DNA of 55,280 nt, from positions 1 to 55,280 of the forward strand of contig CAZNZW010000013.1 of NCBI GenBank assembly GCA_964577615.1, given 5' to 3'. Source of the stretch: QNYZ01 sp964577615 (GTDB lineage: Bacteria; Desulfobacterota; Desulfobacteria; Desulfobacterales; QNYZ01). A program made the position numbers and the translations under genes. Below, piece by piece: positions 16,742 to 24,616 of the stretch. Below the pieces are notes generated by a model. It was not told the origin of the DNA. It ran no database searches and saw nothing but the letters and a program-made list of their open reading frames with translations. Position 1 is the stretch's first letter, and every line of letters begins with the position of its first letter.

Positions 16742-17251
16742 ATGCCTAAAGCGATCAAAACCTATGTGAGATGGGTTGACGCAGTCAATCGGGTGGTTGG
16801 CGAGTACTCAATGTATATTGTCCTGGTGATGACCGGTATCCTGGTGTTTGAATCCATATCCCGGACTGTTTTTTCGAGGCCTCACATCTGGACCGTGGAA
16901 GTCATCGAATTTATGATGGCCGCCTATTATCTTCTGGGCGGCGGGTACTCCGTGATTCTCAAGGGCCATGTCCGCATGGACATTCTTTACGGCCGCTGGT
17001 CGCCCAAGGGTCAGGCGATTGCCGATCTGCTCACCGCTCCTTTCTTCATTTTCTACGTTGTGTTTCTCCTTGTCGGCGGTCTTTCCGGCCTGGAGTATGC
17101 GCTCCAGTACGGCCAGAAGAATTATACCCCCTGGGGTCCGCCGATGGCGCCGATCAAGTTTATCATGGTTGTCGGTATTGTTCTGATGCTGCTGCAGGCC
17201 ATTGCCGAGTTTTTCAGAGATCTGGCCAGGCTGAAGGGGGAGGAACTCTAA
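16742..17251 (+). CDS. dctQ: TRAP transporter small permease subunit (DctQ family)
   Basis: This 169-residue inner-membrane protein has four hydrophobic segments (about residues 20-40, 53-73, 95-118 and 135-155), the usual DctQ topology. The family-typical EVIEFMMAAYYLLGGGYSV and RMDILYG are visible. It associates with the large DctM subunit and the periplasmic receptor to form the complete transporter. The gene starts 231 nt after dctP stops, with two stem-loops in between, and ends one base before dctM starts, so the two membrane subunits are translationally coupled. The substrate cannot be read from this subunit. Confidence 0.9.
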   Translation: MPKAIKTYVRWVDAVNRVVGEYSMYIVLVMTGILVFESISRTVFSRPHIWTVEVIEFMMAAYYLLGGGYSVILKGHVRMDILYGRWSPKGQAIADLLTAPFFIFYVVFLLVGGLSGLEYALQYGQKNYTPWGPPMAPIKFIMVVGIVLMLLQAIAEFFRDLARLKGEEL

Positions 17252-17252
17252 C

Positions 17253-18578
17253 ATGAGCTATCAACTCATCGCTATTCTGATGTTCATTTCCATGATGTTC
17301 ATGCTGATTACGGGCCAGCGGATCTTTGCCGCCCTGGGAGCGGTGGCCACGATTTTTGCGCTGCTTCTGTGGGGCAAAGGCGCGTCTGAAATGCCGTTTC
17401 ACGCCGCCTTTGTACTGATGAACTGGTACGCGCTGCTCACCCTGCCGATGTTTATTTTTATGGGCTACATGTTTTCCGAAGCGGGTATTGCCGACGATCT
17501 CTATCGGATGTTTCATGTCTGGATGGGGCCGGTCAACGGCGGTCTGGCGATTGGCACCATGGGCCTGATGATCGCCATTGCCGCCATGAACGGCCTGAGT
17601 GTTGCCGGCATGGCCATCGGGGCCAGCATTGCCCTGCCGGAAATGCTCAAACGGGATTACGACAAGGTAATGATTACCGGGGTGGTCCAGGGGGGCAGTT
17701 CCCTGGGGATCATGGTCCCGCCCAGCGTCGTGCTGGTGCTGTATGGCATGATCGCCCGCCAGCCGGTCGGCCGGCTCTGGCTGGCCGGGGTGTTTCCCGG
17801 CCTGCTGCTGGGCGGCCTGATGATCGCCTATATCGTGATCCGCTGCGCGATCAATCCCAGCCTGGGGCCGGCGCTTTCCAAACAGGAACGCGAAGCGATC
17901 GACTGGCCGGAACGCCTGCGGCTGCTCAAGGCAGGCATTTTACCCCTCATTATTATCTTTTCCATGACCGGCCTGTTCCTGATGGGAATCACCAGCCTGG
18001 TGGAATGCTCGGCCGTCGGGGCGGCAACAACCCTGATTGCCGCATTTGTCAAACGCCGGCTGACCCGTGAGGTCCTGCTGAAAACCCTCAGGGAAACGCT
18101 GAGCGTCAGCTGCATGTTCATGTGGGTGATTCTCGCCGCCCTGGCCTTCAGTGCCGTTTTTGACGGGCTCGGGGCCGTCCATGCCATCGAATCGCTTTTT
18201 CAGGAGAAATGGGGCCTCGGCCGCTGGCAGATCATTATTCTCATGCAGCTGACCTTTATCGCCATGGGCATGTTCCTCGACGATACGGCCATGCTCATCA
18301 TCGTCGCCCCCCTGTATGTGCCGCTGGTTAAAAAACTGGGGTTTGATCCCATCTGGTTCGGTATCCTCTATACGGTTACCTGCCAGATCGCCTACATGAC
18401 CCCGCCCTTCGGCTACAACCTGTTCTTGATGAAAGCCATGGCGCCCGACGGCGTGTCGCTGGGGGACATTTACCGGTCCATTATACCGTTTGTCATCATC
18501 ATGGTCATCGGGCTGGCCCTTTTGATGGTCTTTCCCCAGATTGCATTGTGGCTGCCCAATCTGTATTTCGCACGGTAA
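17253..18578 (+). CDS. dctM: TRAP transporter large permease subunit (DctM family)
   Basis: This 441-residue, highly hydrophobic protein forms the ion-coupled translocation channel of the TRAP system. Family signatures include GMAIGASIALPEML and GGSSLGIMVPPSVVLVLYG (about residues 115-170) and, near the end, YMTPPFGYNLFLMK. The length is typical for DctM. It immediately follows dctQ, with an AAGGGGGAGGAACTCT ribosome-binding site located inside the dctQ end. An FGGY-type kinase follows after 54 nt and is probably in the same transcript, so the imported solute may be a polyol or sugar that is then phosphorylated. Confidence 0.93.
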   Translation: MSYQLIAILMFISMMFMLITGQRIFAALGAVATIFALLLWGKGASEMPFHAAFVLMNWYALLTLPMFIFMGYMFSEAGIADDLYRMFHVWMGPVNGGLAIGTMGLMIAIAAMNGLSVAGMAIGASIALPEMLKRDYDKVMITGVVQGGSSLGIMVPPSVVLVLYGMIARQPVGRLWLAGVFPGLLLGGLMIAYIVIRCAINPSLGPALSKQEREAIDWPERLRLLKAGILPLIIIFSMTGLFLMGITSLVECSAVGAATTLIAAFVKRRLTREVLLKTLRETLSVSCMFMWVILAALAFSAVFDGLGAVHAIESLFQEKWGLGRWQIIILMQLTFIAMGMFLDDTAMLIIVAPLYVPLVKKLGFDPIWFGILYTVTCQIAYMTPPFGYNLFLMKAMAPDGVSLGDIYRSIIPFVIIMVIGLALLMVFPQIALWLPNLYFAR

Positions 18579-18632
18579 TCCGGGCCGGTTTCGGCGGCAT
18601 GCGGGTTATACCTGTTAGCGCTGAGGAATCGA

Positions 18633-20081
18633 ATGACTGTACTTGCCATTGACCAGGGGACGACAAGCACGCGCGCGCTGGTCGTTGAAGATTCGGGAGC
18701 CGGCAGGATTGTCAAAGCCGTTGCGCACAGGCAGGTCTACCCCGCGCCGGGATGGGTCGAGCAGGATGCGGATGAATTAATCCGGAACATCCAGTTGTGT
18801 GTGGACAGTTGCGACGCCACCCTGCAATCCATCGGCATCGACAACCAGGGGGAAAGCTGCCTGGCCTGGCATGCGGATTCAAAACAGGCCGTATCGCCGG
18901 TGATTGTCTGGCAGGATCACCGCACACAACCCATCATCGACAAACTCAAAGCCGACAATGTACAGGGCCTGGTACTGGAAAAAGCCGGGTTACCGCTGGA
19001 TGCCTATTTTTCCGCCACCAAGCTGGCCTGGATTGTTGAAAATATTCCCGAAGCCGGTGATCTGCTCCGCCGGGGAAAACTCCGGATAGGCACCACCGAT
19101 GCGTTTTTCCTTGACCGCCTGACCGGCCGGTACGTGACGGATATCAGTACCGCATCAAGAACATCGCTCATGAATCTGGCCACCGGACAGTGGGATGAAA
19201 CGCTATGCCGTCTCTTTGGCGTACCGATCGCGGCGCTGCCCGAAATTGTTCCCACGACCGGCGATTTCGGCACGATGGTGTCCCGGCGACGGCATATCCC
19301 GATAACCGCAAGCATCGTTGACCAGCAGGCCGCCCTGTACGGGCATGGGTGCAGCCATGCCGGTGACGCCAAAATCACCTTTGGCACCGGCGCGTTCGCG
19401 CTGGTCGTGACCGGGGAAAAGATCTGTCAATCGGCCAGCCAGGGCCTGCTGCCGACCGTCGCCTGGCAGATCGGGGGGCAAAAACCCGTTTATGCATTGG
19501 ACGGCGGCGTCTATTGCGCCGGATCGGCAATCAACTGGGCACGGTCTCTGGGTCTGTTCAAGTCCTTTGATGAGATTAATCAATTTGCCGGACCCAGTGC
19601 CATTGAAACAGATCTGGTGTTTGTCCCGGCTTTATCCGGATTGGGGTGTCCATATTGGGATCGGTCCGCAGGCGGCTTGTGGATGGGCCTTTCGCTGGAT
19701 ACCCGGCCGGCCGATTTAATGCAGTCCATTTTAGAAGGGATCGTGTTCCGGGCGGCAGAGGTCATTGCCGCCATGACTGAATTCACGTCCATTAAGAATG
19801 AAATTTCGATTGATGGCGGTCTGTCGGCCAATCCGTATTTTTGCCAGTTTCTGGCCGATGTCCTCAATCGGCAGGTGACCGTCCCGTCATCAACCGAATT
19901 AACGGCATACGGCGTGGCCCGGCTGGCCGGCGGCAGTTGTTTTAAGAAGAACCCGGCAAAAAGTCAGCATCGCCGATATCTACCTGAAACCGACCGGCGT
20001 CAGGGCCTGGAAAGATTTAAGGAAGCCATTCAAAAATCAATACAATGGCCGCCTTCGATGTCATGCGCGAAACGCGTCTGA
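18633..20081 (+). CDS. Glycerol-kinase-like FGGY carbohydrate kinase
   Basis: A 482-residue FGGY kinase whose whole length aligns by eye with GlpK. It has the phosphate-binding IDQGTTSTRALV (6-17), GWVEQD, the substrate-side tyrosine in YFSATKLAW, the catalytic-base aspartate in VDQQAALYG, GTGAFALV, and the adenosine-site LSGLGCPYWD. One key position differs: the GlpK motif NQRET, whose Arg contacts glycerol, reads NQGES here (Gly73). The Glu of that motif, the Tyr and the Asp are kept. This suggests a polyol or ketose other than plain glycerol. The gene lies directly downstream of a TRAP transporter and divergent from transketolase/transaldolase, which fits a polyol uptake-and-phosphorylation module. 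Confidence 0.85.
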   Translation: MTVLAIDQGTTSTRALVVEDSGAGRIVKAVAHRQVYPAPGWVEQDADELIRNIQLCVDSCDATLQSIGIDNQGESCLAWHADSKQAVSPVIVWQDHRTQPIIDKLKADNVQGLVLEKAGLPLDAYFSATKLAWIVENIPEAGDLLRRGKLRIGTTDAFFLDRLTGRYVTDISTASRTSLMNLATGQWDETLCRLFGVPIAALPEIVPTTGDFGTMVSRRRHIPITASIVDQQAALYGHGCSHAGDAKITFGTGAFALVVTGEKICQSASQGLLPTVAWQIGGQKPVYALDGGVYCAGSAINWARSLGLFKSFDEINQFAGPSAIETDLVFVPALSGLGCPYWDRSAGGLWMGLSLDTRPADLMQSILEGIVFRAAEVIAAMTEFTSIKNEISIDGGLSANPYFCQFLADVLNRQVTVPSSTELTAYGVARLAGGSCFKKNPAKSQHRRYLPETDRRQGLERFKEAIQKSIQWPPSMSCAKRV

Positions 20082-20110
20082 TCCCGGGGCAAAGCAGATT
20101 TGTGCCGGTC

Positions 20111-23014
20111 CTATGCCGGTCGAACCAGAAACCGTTTCCAGATGTGAATCACCGCTGCCCGCAGCTCACGAAACCGGGCGCTATCAATCGCAGCCTCTTT
20201 TTCCTGGAGCGATAACCGATGCGTCATCATACGATAACTCAGGTAGGCCTGTTTGAGCAGGTACGCCTGACGATCATGGATGATACCGGTCTCGATCAGG
20301 GTCTGAATCAGGCGGACATTATCCGTCCACTCCGTCAGTTCCGGAGAATCTGCTGACAGTCGAAGAACCAGGTACTGGACGAGGAATTCAATGTCGATCA
20401 TGCCGCCGGGGTCGTACTTGATGTCGAATATACGGCTGTTTTTTGATCCATTGTCTTTTGATCCATGCGCCCGGCATAGCTGGTCGCGCATGTTGACCAC
20501 CTCTGCCTGCAGCGGTTCGATATCCCGTGGCCGGGTAAGAATTCGTCTGCGGATCACCCTAAAACGGTCCATCAACGCGGGCTCGCCAATCACCGGGCGG
20601 GCTTTGATTAATGCCTGATGTTCCCAGGTGCGTGCCGTATCTTCCTGGTAGGCGCTGAACTGATCGATGTGGGTAACCAGAACCCCGCCGCTGCCATCGG
20701 GGCGCAGGCGCATGTCGATCTCGTAAAGGACGCCGGCCCGGGTCCGGGTGGAGAGCAGGTGGATTACCCGTTGGCCCAGACGGGCAAAAAACTGGGAAAC
20801 ATCGATGGGCCGGTCGCCATCTGTCATCTGTCCGCTGTCTCCGGCATGCAGAAAGACCAGATCCAGATCGGAACTGTAGCTCAGCTCCAGCCCCCCCAGC
20901 TTGCCATAGGCAACCACGGCAAATCCCCGCTCAAGAGTGGCTTTCCGATACACGGATGCCGGGCGGCCATGCCGGGATACCAGGTATTCCCAGGCCAGAT
21001 CCATCACCCGGGCCAGAACGATTTCAGCAATATCGGTGAGCCGGTCACTGACGTTCATCAGGGGCAGATGGCCGGTGACATCGGCTGCCGCCACTCTCAG
21101 GGTGCTGGCCTGTTTGAAGACGCACAGGGATTCGATCTGAAATTCCAGATCGTCGGCCGGAATCGATGCCAGGCGGCGGGTGATATCGGCTTCCATCTCG
21201 GCGCGCCGGGGCGGATCACTCAGCAGGCGGGGATCAAGGAGTTCGTCGAGGAGTACCGGATGCCGGGCCAGCAGGGAAACAATCATCGGGCTGGCATCGG
21301 CCAGATGGACCAGCAGGTCGATGGCCTGGGGATTTTCCAGCAGCATCGCCAGATATACCGAGCGGGTCTCGATGGCGCCGATCAGATCGAAGATGCGGTC
21401 CAGCGTCTGTTCCGGCCGGTCAGTCGTGCCGGCCGCTTTCAGAAGCAGCGGTATCAGCCGGGAAAGACGTTTCCGGCCGTCGTTGCCGAGGGTCTGCGTG
21501 GCCGGGAGTGTGCCCAGATGATCAAGCAGAGAAAGAACCCGGGCCGGGTCCTGATAGCCGGCCGCCGCCAGACCGGCTTCAAATTCGCTGCCGTCCACGC
21601 CGGATAAAACCGCCGGCCAGAGATCGTCAAGCCGATCCGGTGCCGCCGGATGGCTGCCGCCGCGGGATTTCCGTTCCGGTTCGAGAAGCGCTTCGAAATG
21701 GTTCTGAACCGTCTGCGTATGCGTGCCCAGCGTATTTTCAAAGACCAGCGGGTCTTCAAATCCCATGGCCAGCGCCAGACGATGGTTTTCCGTCGTGTCG
21801 CCGGGAAGGTGATGGGTCTGCTGGTCTCCGGCCATCTGCAGCCGGTTTTCAACCACGCGTAGAAACCGGTAGGCCCGCGTCAGGTCATCCGCGACGGCCA
21901 CAGGAATGATTTTTTCTTCGGCCAGACAGGACAGGACCGTCAGGATCGGCCGCTGCTGTAACACCGGCATCACGCCGCCGCGCAGCAGTTGAAAGACCTG
22001 GCCGAAAAATTCGATTTCCCGAATCCCTCCCGGTCCCAGCTTGATATCACGGCGGGCGCCTCGGCGCCGGGTTTCCGTGGAGATACCGGCTTTCATCTCC
22101 CGGATTGATTCGATGACCGAATAGTCCAGATATCGACGGAAAACAAAGGGTTTGAGCCGGCCAAGCAGATCCTGCCCGGTGGCCCTGTCGCCCGCCACGG
22201 TCCGCGCCTTAATCCAGGCGTACCGTTCCCATTCCCGGCCCTGGCTGGCAAAGTAGTCTTCCATGGCATCGACAGACATCACCAGCGGCCCGCTGCCGCC
22301 AAACGGCCGCAGGTCCATATCCACCCGATAGACAAAGCCATCGGTTGTCGGCGTATGCAGCACCCGGATCAATTGTCGACCCAGACGGGTCAAATAATCA
22401 ACATCCGGGGCCGGTGAGGCAGATGGATCGCCGGCCGCATGAGCGAAAACAAGGTCGATGTCGGATGAAAAATTCAGTTCCCCGGCGCCCAGTTTTCCCA
22501 TCCCCAGCACGGCCATCGGCGGGCGGGACACCGGCAGATGCAAGGATCCCGGACGGGCAGCCGGCCACCCGGTCAACACCGTCAGCGTTCTGTCCAGGAC
22601 AGTATCGGCCAGACCGGTCAGGTCCGTCATCACTTCGGAAAGCGCACTCCACCCGCAAAGATCCCGCCAGGCAATGCGAATCATCTCCCTGCACCGAAAC
22701 CGGCGCAGACGGACCATCAGGCTGGTTTCATCGGCCACGCCGGCCAGCGCGTTCGTCAGACGGGAGGCCAGGTCGCCGGTGCGGTATCGGCGTTTCAGAT
22801 CACCGCTGTGAATCAGGTCGGCCAGCAGCGCCGGCCGGCGGGTGCAGTTTTTAGAGATAAAGTGGCTGAATACAAACACCCGGCGGGCGGTGCGCGCAAA
22901 GGTGCGATCCGTAAAATCATCGATTCCGGCATTATCGGCCGCCCGGCGGAATTCGGCCCATTTTTGTTCTTCCTCATCGGCCAGAATTTGGGGCAGTGCG
23001 GGTACCGGCGTCAT
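20111..23014 (-). CDS. glnE: Bifunctional glutamine synthetase adenylyltransferase/deadenylase
   Basis: A 967-residue GlnE, which attaches AMP to or removes it from glutamine synthetase in response to PII signalling and so tunes ammonium assimilation. The two nucleotidyltransferase halves are clear: LNFSSDIDLVFAHA in the N-terminal (deadenylase) half and LSYSSDLDLVFLHA in the C-terminal (adenylyltransferase) half, each followed by MDLRPFG or MRLRPDG. The length is close to the E. coli protein (946). It is convergent with the FGGY kinase, leaving only about 30 nt, and starts 36 nt after rng stops, so it is probably co-transcribed with rng and the radical SAM gene. Confidence 0.95.
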   Translation of the reverse strand: MTPVPALPQILADEEEQKWAEFRRAADNAGIDDFTDRTFARTARRVFVFSHFISKNCTRRPALLADLIHSGDLKRRYRTGDLASRLTNALAGVADETSLMVRLRRFRCREMIRIAWRDLCGWSALSEVMTDLTGLADTVLDRTLTVLTGWPAARPGSLHLPVSRPPMAVLGMGKLGAGELNFSSDIDLVFAHAAGDPSASPAPDVDYLTRLGRQLIRVLHTPTTDGFVYRVDMDLRPFGGSGPLVMSVDAMEDYFASQGREWERYAWIKARTVAGDRATGQDLLGRLKPFVFRRYLDYSVIESIREMKAGISTETRRRGARRDIKLGPGGIREIEFFGQVFQLLRGGVMPVLQQRPILTVLSCLAEEKIIPVAVADDLTRAYRFLRVVENRLQMAGDQQTHHLPGDTTENHRLALAMGFEDPLVFENTLGTHTQTVQNHFEALLEPERKSRGGSHPAAPDRLDDLWPAVLSGVDGSEFEAGLAAAGYQDPARVLSLLDHLGTLPATQTLGNDGRKRLSRLIPLLLKAAGTTDRPEQTLDRIFDLIGAIETRSVYLAMLLENPQAIDLLVHLADASPMIVSLLARHPVLLDELLDPRLLSDPPRRAEMEADITRRLASIPADDLEFQIESLCVFKQASTLRVAAADVTGHLPLMNVSDRLTDIAEIVLARVMDLAWEYLVSRHGRPASVYRKATLERGFAVVAYGKLGGLELSYSSDLDLVFLHAGDSGQMTDGDRPIDVSQFFARLGQRVIHLLSTRTRAGVLYEIDMRLRPDGSGGVLVTHIDQFSAYQEDTARTWEHQALIKARPVIGEPALMDRFRVIRRRILTRPRDIEPLQAEVVNMRDQLCRAHGSKDNGSKNSRIFDIKYDPGGMIDIEFLVQYLVLRLSADSPELTEWTDNVRLIQTLIETGIIHDRQAYLLKQAYLSYRMMTHRLSLQEKEAAIDSARFRELRAAVIHIWKRFLVRPA

Positions 23015-23050
23015 TTGAATGGGGCCTACTCTTTTGTGATCTTTTCTCGG

Positions 23051-24616
23051 TTACGGATCCAGCACTTCCAGAACATCGAACTGTTCGAGATGATAAGTCG
23101 GGTTGGGATAAATAACTATCTGACGGTTGAATTTGGTTTCCAGTTCTTCCACCAGGCGCTGTTCTTCGCCGTAAAACAGGTCGGCAATCTCCGGATTCAC
23201 GCGCAGGGTCAACCGGTCTCCCATCAGGTCGCTCGACTGCCGCAGCATTTCCCGGTAGATATTATAGCAGATCGACCGCCGGGACATGAGCGTCCCCTGC
23301 CCGTCACAATAAAAGCAGGGCTCGCACAGAATCTGATGAAGCGGCTGCCGGACCCGTTTACGGGTCATCTGGACCAGGCCCAGTTCGGAAATCGGTAATA
23401 CATGGGTTTTGCTGCGGTCTTTTCTGAGCGTATCGAGCAGTTCGTTTGAGACTTTCTCCTGATGGGATTTTCTAACCATATCAATAAAATCGATGATAAT
23501 AATACCGCCGATATCCCGCAGGCGAATCTGGTAGGCAATTTCCTTGACGGCTTCCAGGTTGGTTTTTAAAATTGTTTCGTCCTGATTGTGGGTGCCGACG
23601 TAGCGGCCGGTATTGACGTCAATGGCACAGAGCGCTTCGGTCTGATCGATAACAATATAACCGCCCGATTTCAGCCAGACCTTGCGCTTGAGCGCCCGGG
23701 AAATATCCCACTCCAGATTATAGGCGTCAAAGATCGGCTCCGGCGCCGTGTACAGCGTGACCGAATCTTTCAGGGCGGGCATGAAGGTATCGAGAAACGA
23801 CAGGACATCATCGTATACCCGCCGGGAATCCGTGATGATTTTCTCCGCTTCATTGGTGAGCAGATCCCGGACGGCCCGCAGGCTGACGTTCAATTCCTTA
23901 TGCAGCAGGGCGGTTGCCGACAGGGTGCGGTCTTTCTGCTGGACCCCTTCCCAGACTTTCTGAAGAAACCGCATTTCGTCGGCCAGTTTTTCGGCGGCAA
24001 CGCCTTCGCCGGCCGTCCGCACGATATAGCCGCAGTCATCCTTGCGCAGGGATTGAACAATCTGTTTGAGGCGATCCCGTTCCACCTCTTTTTCAATCCG
24101 GCGGGAAATGCCGATGTGGTTGGAAAACGGCATCAGGACCAGAAAACGTCCGGGCAGAGAGATGTAGGTGGTGACTCGGGCGCCCTTGGACCCCAGGGGC
24201 GATTTGGCCACATGCACCATCAGTTCCTGGCCTTCGGTGAGCAGCTCATCAATGGGATAATCATCCGGCGGCGGCGGCAGGGTGACCACGCTTTTCGATG
24301 GATCTTCCGGATCCTGGCGCCAGTCTTCCGGCGATCCTGTCGCAGGGTCAAAATCATCGCTGAAATATTTTTCCAGGACCGGGTCGTTCTTCCGGACAAT
24401 ATCGTTGGCATGGATAAACGCCGCCTGTTTGAGGCCGATATCAATAAAGGCGGCCTGCATGCCGGGAAGGACCCGCTGGACCCTTCCTTTATAAATATTG
24501 CCGGTGATCTCCCGATTGTCGCCCCGTTCGTAAAACACTTCCGCAATCGTTCCGTCTTCGAGCAGGGCCACCCGGGTTTCATGATCGGTTTCGTTGATAA
24601 TGAGTTGACGAATCAT
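23051..24616 (-). CDS. rng: Ribonuclease E/G family endoribonuclease
   Basis: A 521-residue protein of RNase G length, lacking the long C-terminal scaffold of RNase E. It cleaves single-stranded AU-rich RNA and matures the 16S rRNA 5' end. An S1-type domain (GNIYKGRVQRVLPGMQAAFIDIG written as a region, residues about 40-62) is followed by the catalytic DNase-I-like domain, whose metal ligands fall in AIDVNTGRYVG and IIIIDFIDM, and by the zinc-link CEPCFYCDGQG near residue 425. The start codon overlaps the radical SAM stop by four bases (ATGA). The adjacency of rng with a B12-type radical SAM gene is widespread in bacteria. Confidence 0.94.
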   Translation of the reverse strand: MIRQLIINETDHETRVALLEDGTIAEVFYERGDNREITGNIYKGRVQRVLPGMQAAFIDIGLKQAAFIHANDIVRKNDPVLEKYFSDDFDPATGSPEDWRQDPEDPSKSVVTLPPPPDDYPIDELLTEGQELMVHVAKSPLGSKGARVTTYISLPGRFLVLMPFSNHIGISRRIEKEVERDRLKQIVQSLRKDDCGYIVRTAGEGVAAEKLADEMRFLQKVWEGVQQKDRTLSATALLHKELNVSLRAVRDLLTNEAEKIITDSRRVYDDVLSFLDTFMPALKDSVTLYTAPEPIFDAYNLEWDISRALKRKVWLKSGGYIVIDQTEALCAIDVNTGRYVGTHNQDETILKTNLEAVKEIAYQIRLRDIGGIIIIDFIDMVRKSHQEKVSNELLDTLRKDRSKTHVLPISELGLVQMTRKRVRQPLHQILCEPCFYCDGQGTLMSRRSICYNIYREMLRQSSDLMGDRLTLRVNPEIADLFYGEEQRLVEELETKFNRQIVIYPNPTYHLEQFDVLEVLDP

